Made by a program: the position numbers and the translations under genes
Shown here: in pieces, positions 6,799 to 8,773 of the stretch
Layout of the letters: every line of letters starts with the position of its first letter
Position numbering within the stretch: the stretch's first letter is position 1
The notes under the pieces: generated by a model
Told to the model about the DNA's origin: nothing
What the model saw: the letters and a program-made list of their open reading frames with translations, nothing else
Databases searched by the model: none
Assembly: GCA_013290035.1 (NCBI GenBank)
Contig: JABCYT010000102.1
Location: 1-8,773, forward strand
Source of the DNA: Alphaproteobacteria bacterium
GTDB lineage: Bacteria > Pseudomonadota > Alphaproteobacteria > Reyranellales > Reyranellaceae
DNA length: 8,773 nucleotides
Direction: 5' to 3'

Positions 6799-7659
6799 TT
6801 ACTCCGCCGCCGCCTTCCGCTCCGCCTGCCGTCGCGCCAGCCACTCGCCCATGGCCGCTTCCATGGTCATGAACACGGCGCCGTCTTCCATCAGCTTCTG
6901 GATGAGCCGTTCCAGCATCATCATGCGATGGCCGCGTCCGATCACGTGCGGGTGGAAGGTGTAGGTCAGGATGCCGAAGTCGGGCTGCACGCGCGTCATA
7001 TAGATGTAGTCGTCGACGAAGTTCTCGAGCACGTTCGTCGCGTTCATCAGGCCCGGCATGACCGAGCCGTTGGGCAGGCGCATGTATTCGAAGTGCGGGA
7101 AGTCGTCGAGCGACCAGCTGATCGGCATCTCGACCAGGGTGGTCTCGCGGCCGCGCACGAACGGTGTCTTGAGCTCCGCCACGTCGCCCTGGCGGGCGTA
7201 GTAGCAGTCGTAGTCGTGGCCCATCAGCGAGCTGTCGTATTTGATGCCGTGCTTCAGCAGCAGCTCGATCGAATGCGGCGAGAGGTCCCAGGCGGGCGAG
7301 CGATAGCCGCGTGCGGTCTTGCCGCTGATCTTCTTGATCGATTCGTTGCCGCGCACGATCTCCTCTTCCTCCTCTTCGCGCGACAGGGAGACGGGCAGGC
7401 GGTGGGTCCAGCCGTGATGGGCGAGCTCGTGGCCGGCCTCGACGTAGGGCGTCACCGCCTGGGGCGTGCTGTCGATCGTGTGGCCGGGCGTGAAGAAGGT
7501 CGCCTTGATGCCGTAGCGTTCCAGCAACGCCACGAGACGGGGAATGACCACGACGTCATACTCGCCGCGCGAGATGGCGGTGGGCGATGTCAGACCACGT
7601 GCAATGAAGCCTGACAGATGATCGTGGTCGAAAGTAAGGCAAACGATGTGGCGTGGCAT
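6799..7659 (-). CDS. Polysaccharide deacetylase (NodB-fold) family hydrolase, HpPgdA/allantoinase-like
   Basis: 286 residues from ATG at 7659, chosen because AGGAG lies eight bases before it and the conserved domain starts here; the open frame extends much further upstream only as antisense of the LivG-like gene. NodB motifs are present in order: TFDHDH (9-14) with catalytic/metal Asp11 and Asp13, AHHGWTH (80-86) with metal histidines 82 and 86, GYRSPAWDLSP (118-128), SWSLDDFPHFEY (181-192) and TYTFHPHV (232-239) with the C-terminal catalytic histidine 236. Layout and wording (AISRGEYDVVVIPRLVALL, FFTPGH, LVEMPISW) resemble Helicobacter pylori PgdA (HP0310), as I remember it. There is no signal peptide, so it should work in the cytoplasm. 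Members of this branch act on small amides or imides as well as sugars, so sugar deacetylation should not be assumed. A run of six glutamates (95-100) is unusual but harmless. It converges on the crotonase with a 21-base gap. Confidence 0.92.
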   Translation of the reverse strand: MPRHIVCLTFDHDHLSGFIARGLTSPTAISRGEYDVVVIPRLVALLERYGIKATFFTPGHTIDSTPQAVTPYVEAGHELAHHGWTHRLPVSLSREEEEEEIVRGNESIKKISGKTARGYRSPAWDLSPHSIELLLKHGIKYDSSLMGHDYDCYYARQGDVAELKTPFVRGRETTLVEMPISWSLDDFPHFEYMRLPNGSVMPGLMNATNVLENFVDDYIYMTRVQPDFGILTYTFHPHVIGRGHRMMMLERLIQKLMEDGAVFMTMEAAMGEWLARRQAERKAAAE

Positions 7660-7776
7660 GTCGCGGTCTCCTGGAGGATGACCCAAGTCTAGGCAGATTT
7701 GTTGCCTTCGCCCATCGGAGCCTGCATGATGACGCCAACAAATAAGGAAGATGAGCCTGTAGTTCAGGGAGGGTTC
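7660..7776. promoter_or_regulatory. Divergent intergenic spacer, presumed promoter region
   Basis: This 117-base spacer separates the leftward deacetylase from the rightward LivG-like gene and should hold both promoters. It includes the deacetylase ribosome site (AGGAG on the minus strand, 7668-7672). The right part is less GC-rich (for example CCAACAAATAAGGAAGATGA, 7735-7754). A weak rightward pair, TTGCCT at 7702-7707 and CATGAT at 7725-7730 with 17-base spacing, could be a sigma-70-type promoter, but the match is poor. No operator palindrome stands out. Confidence 0.35.
7766..7772 (+). promoter_or_regulatory. Ribosome binding site that favours the 7777 start of the LivG-like gene
   Basis: AGGGAGG lies four bases before ATG 7777, the same arrangement as before the binding-protein gene. 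In-frame ATGs at 7726 and 7729 have only a GGAG nearby, and the codons between 7726 and 7776 are unlike the rest of the gene. The 7777 start is therefore preferred. Confidence 0.55.
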
Positions 7777-8598
7777 ATGGTGGGGGCGTCCGCCCAGCGC
7801 ATAAGTGCGCGAGAGGGCGACAACCAGCTTGTGGTCGAGAGCGTATCCAAGCGATTCGGCGGCGTGACGGCCGTCCAGGACGTGTCGCTCGACGTGCCAC
7901 GCGGCAGCATCTTGTCCATCATCGGCCCCAACGGCGCGGGTAAGACGTCGCTCCTCAACATGATCTCGGGCTTCTACAAGCCCGACAGCGGCCGCATCGT
8001 GCTCGAAGGCCGGGACATCACCCAGAACAAGCCGAGCGATATCGCCGCGCTCGGCATCGCGCGCACCTTCCAGAATATCGCCCTGTTCAGCGGCCTCACG
8101 GTCCTCGACAATCTCATGCTCGGCCGCCACGTGCGCATGAAGGCGGGCGTCCTGGCGAGCGTCGTCTATTGGGGCATGGCGCAGAAGGAAGACATCGCCC
8201 ACCGCGAGGCGATCGAGGAGATCATCGAGTTCCTGAAGCTCCAGGACCTGCGCAAGCAGCCGACGGCCTCGCTGGCCTACGGCCTGCGCAAGAGGGTCGA
8301 ATTGGGCCGCGCGCTGGCGCTCGAGCCCAAGCTGCTGCTGCTCGACGAGCCGATGGGCGGCATGAACCAGGACGAGAAGGAAGACATGGCGCGCTACGTC
8401 CTGGACGTGAACCAGGAACGCGGCGTCACCGTCGTGCTGATCGAGCACGACATGGGCGTGGTCATGGACATTTCCGACAGGGTGGTGGTGCTCGACCGCG
8501 GCCGGCGCATCGCCGCCGGCACGCCCGACGAGGTCCAGCGCGACCCGGCGGTCATCGAGGCCTATCTCGGCGCCGGCAAGAGAGGAGGACGGGCATGA
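7777..8598 (+). CDS. ABC transporter ATP-binding protein, LivG-like (branched-chain amino acid/HAAT family)
   Basis: 273 residues from ATG 7777 (290 if ATG 7726 is used). This is a LivG-type ATPase that powers a hydrophobic-amino-acid-type importer. Motifs: SKRFGGVTAVQDVSLDV (24-40), Walker A GPNGAGKT (50-57), Q-loop Gln99 in ARTFQNIALFSGLTVLDN, signature region LAYGLRKRVELGRAL (166-180), Walker B LLLLDEP (186-192), switch His224 in LIEHDMGVVMDISD, and the BCAAT C-terminal tail GTPDEVQRDPAVIEAYLG (248-265). The signature reads LAYGL rather than the LSYGQ of classical LivG; I recall similar wording in the subgroup encoded beside long-chain acyl-CoA ligases. The stop overlaps the next start as ATGA, so the two genes are coupled. 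The permeases, second ATPase and binding protein expected for such a system are not in the window and may lie to the right. Confidence 0.93.
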   Translation: MVGASAQRISAREGDNQLVVESVSKRFGGVTAVQDVSLDVPRGSILSIIGPNGAGKTSLLNMISGFYKPDSGRIVLEGRDITQNKPSDIAALGIARTFQNIALFSGLTVLDNLMLGRHVRMKAGVLASVVYWGMAQKEDIAHREAIEEIIEFLKLQDLRKQPTASLAYGLRKRVELGRALALEPKLLLLDEPMGGMNQDEKEDMARYVLDVNQERGVTVVLIEHDMGVVMDISDRVVVLDRGRRIAAGTPDEVQRDPAVIEAYLGAGKRGGRA

Positions 8599-8773
8599 GC
8601 CTGGTCGATCACGTCAAGACCTCGACGCTGCCCAAGCTGCTGCAGCGCAACGCCGATCAGGATCCCAAGGGCGCCGGTATCCGCGAAAAAACCCGCGGCG
8701 TCTGGCAGACCTACAGCTGGACCGCCTATCGCGACAACGTGCGCGACTTCGCGCGGGGCCTGGCGGCGCTTGG
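8595..8773 (+). CDS. AMP-binding acyl-CoA ligase (long-chain type), N-terminal part only
   Basis: Only the first 59 codons are inside the window; the frame is open to the edge. ATG 8595 overlaps the LivG-like stop as ATGA, and a strong AGGAGG (8583-8588) lies six bases before it. The sequence MSLVDHVKTSTLPKLLQRNA, then IREKTRGVWQTYSWTAYRDN and VRDFARGLAALG, matches the usual N-terminus of long-chain fatty-acid-CoA ligases, where a leader LPKLL..NA is followed by the W.TY.W..Y...V..FA.GL..LG helix and strand pattern. Such ligases use ATP to join an acid to CoA. Their pairing with LivG-type transporter genes is common in alphaproteobacteria and suggests uptake and CoA activation of an aromatic or fatty acid. 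The AMP-binding P-loop and catalytic residues lie beyond the window, so activity cannot be judged. Confidence 0.82.
   Translation, partial: MSLVDHVKTSTLPKLLQRNADQDPKGAGIREKTRGVWQTYSWTAYRDNVRDFARGLAAL

Noticed and set aside
7699..7776. Upstream starts (TTG 7699, ATG 7726/7729) for the LivG-like gene
   Set aside because: Codon use before 7777 is unlike the gene, and the best ribosome site precedes ATG 7777. ATG 7726 remains a possible alternative because a GGAG lies five bases before it.
7660..8448. Extension of the deacetylase frame upstream of 7659 on the minus strand
   Set aside because: It is antisense to the LivG-like ATPase, lacks family motifs, and the ATG at 7659 has a well-placed AGGAG. 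High GC content makes long open antisense frames common.
1..8773. tRNA, rRNA, CRISPR array, riboswitch, transposase or phage genes
   Set aside because: None was recognised on either strand. The only repeats seen are the two palindromic spacer elements.

Overview
The window is GC-rich DNA, densely coding, with strong G/C preference at third codon positions. Gene content (Liv-type and iron-type ABC transporters, a family III CoA-transferase, a crotonase, an acyl-CoA ligase) and the GC-rich palindromic intergenic repeats suggest a free-living alphaproteobacterium of the metabolically versatile soil/water type (Rhodospirillales/Hyphomicrobiales-like). That placement is an inference from style; there is no rRNA or marker gene to prove it.

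Layout. At the left edge a SAM-dependent methyltransferase reads leftward and runs off the window. Divergent from it, a five-gene block reads rightward: a secreted solute-binding protein (695-1714), a fused two-domain permease (1904-3637), an ABC ATPase overlapping it by 4 bases (3634-4695), a CaiB/BaiF-type CoA-transferase (4719-5897) and a crotonase-fold protein (5983-6777). Convergent with the block, on the minus strand, lies a NodB-fold deacetylase resembling the Helicobacter PgdA/allantoinase-like cytosolic group (6799-7659). Divergent from that, a second rightward unit starts with a LivG-like ATPase (7777-8598) and the first 59 codons of an AMP-binding acyl-CoA ligase (8595 to the edge).

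How they may work together. The first block reads as an import-and-activate cassette: periplasmic capture, ABC uptake, CoA transfer onto a carboxylate, then processing of the acyl-CoA by a crotonase. The second unit looks like the start of another uptake-plus-CoA-activation operon. The substrates cannot be read from the sequence.

The most notable points are two unrelated palindromic repeat elements inserted between genes of the first block (1726-1892, imperfect inverted halves with a 27-bp perfect match; 5902-5967, perfect 26-bp arms), and a crotonase in which both positions of the classical hydratase glutamate pair are alanine. I see no phage, transposase, CRISPR or RNA gene, and no clearly undescribed system; the novelty lies mainly in the unassigned substrate pathway and the repeats.
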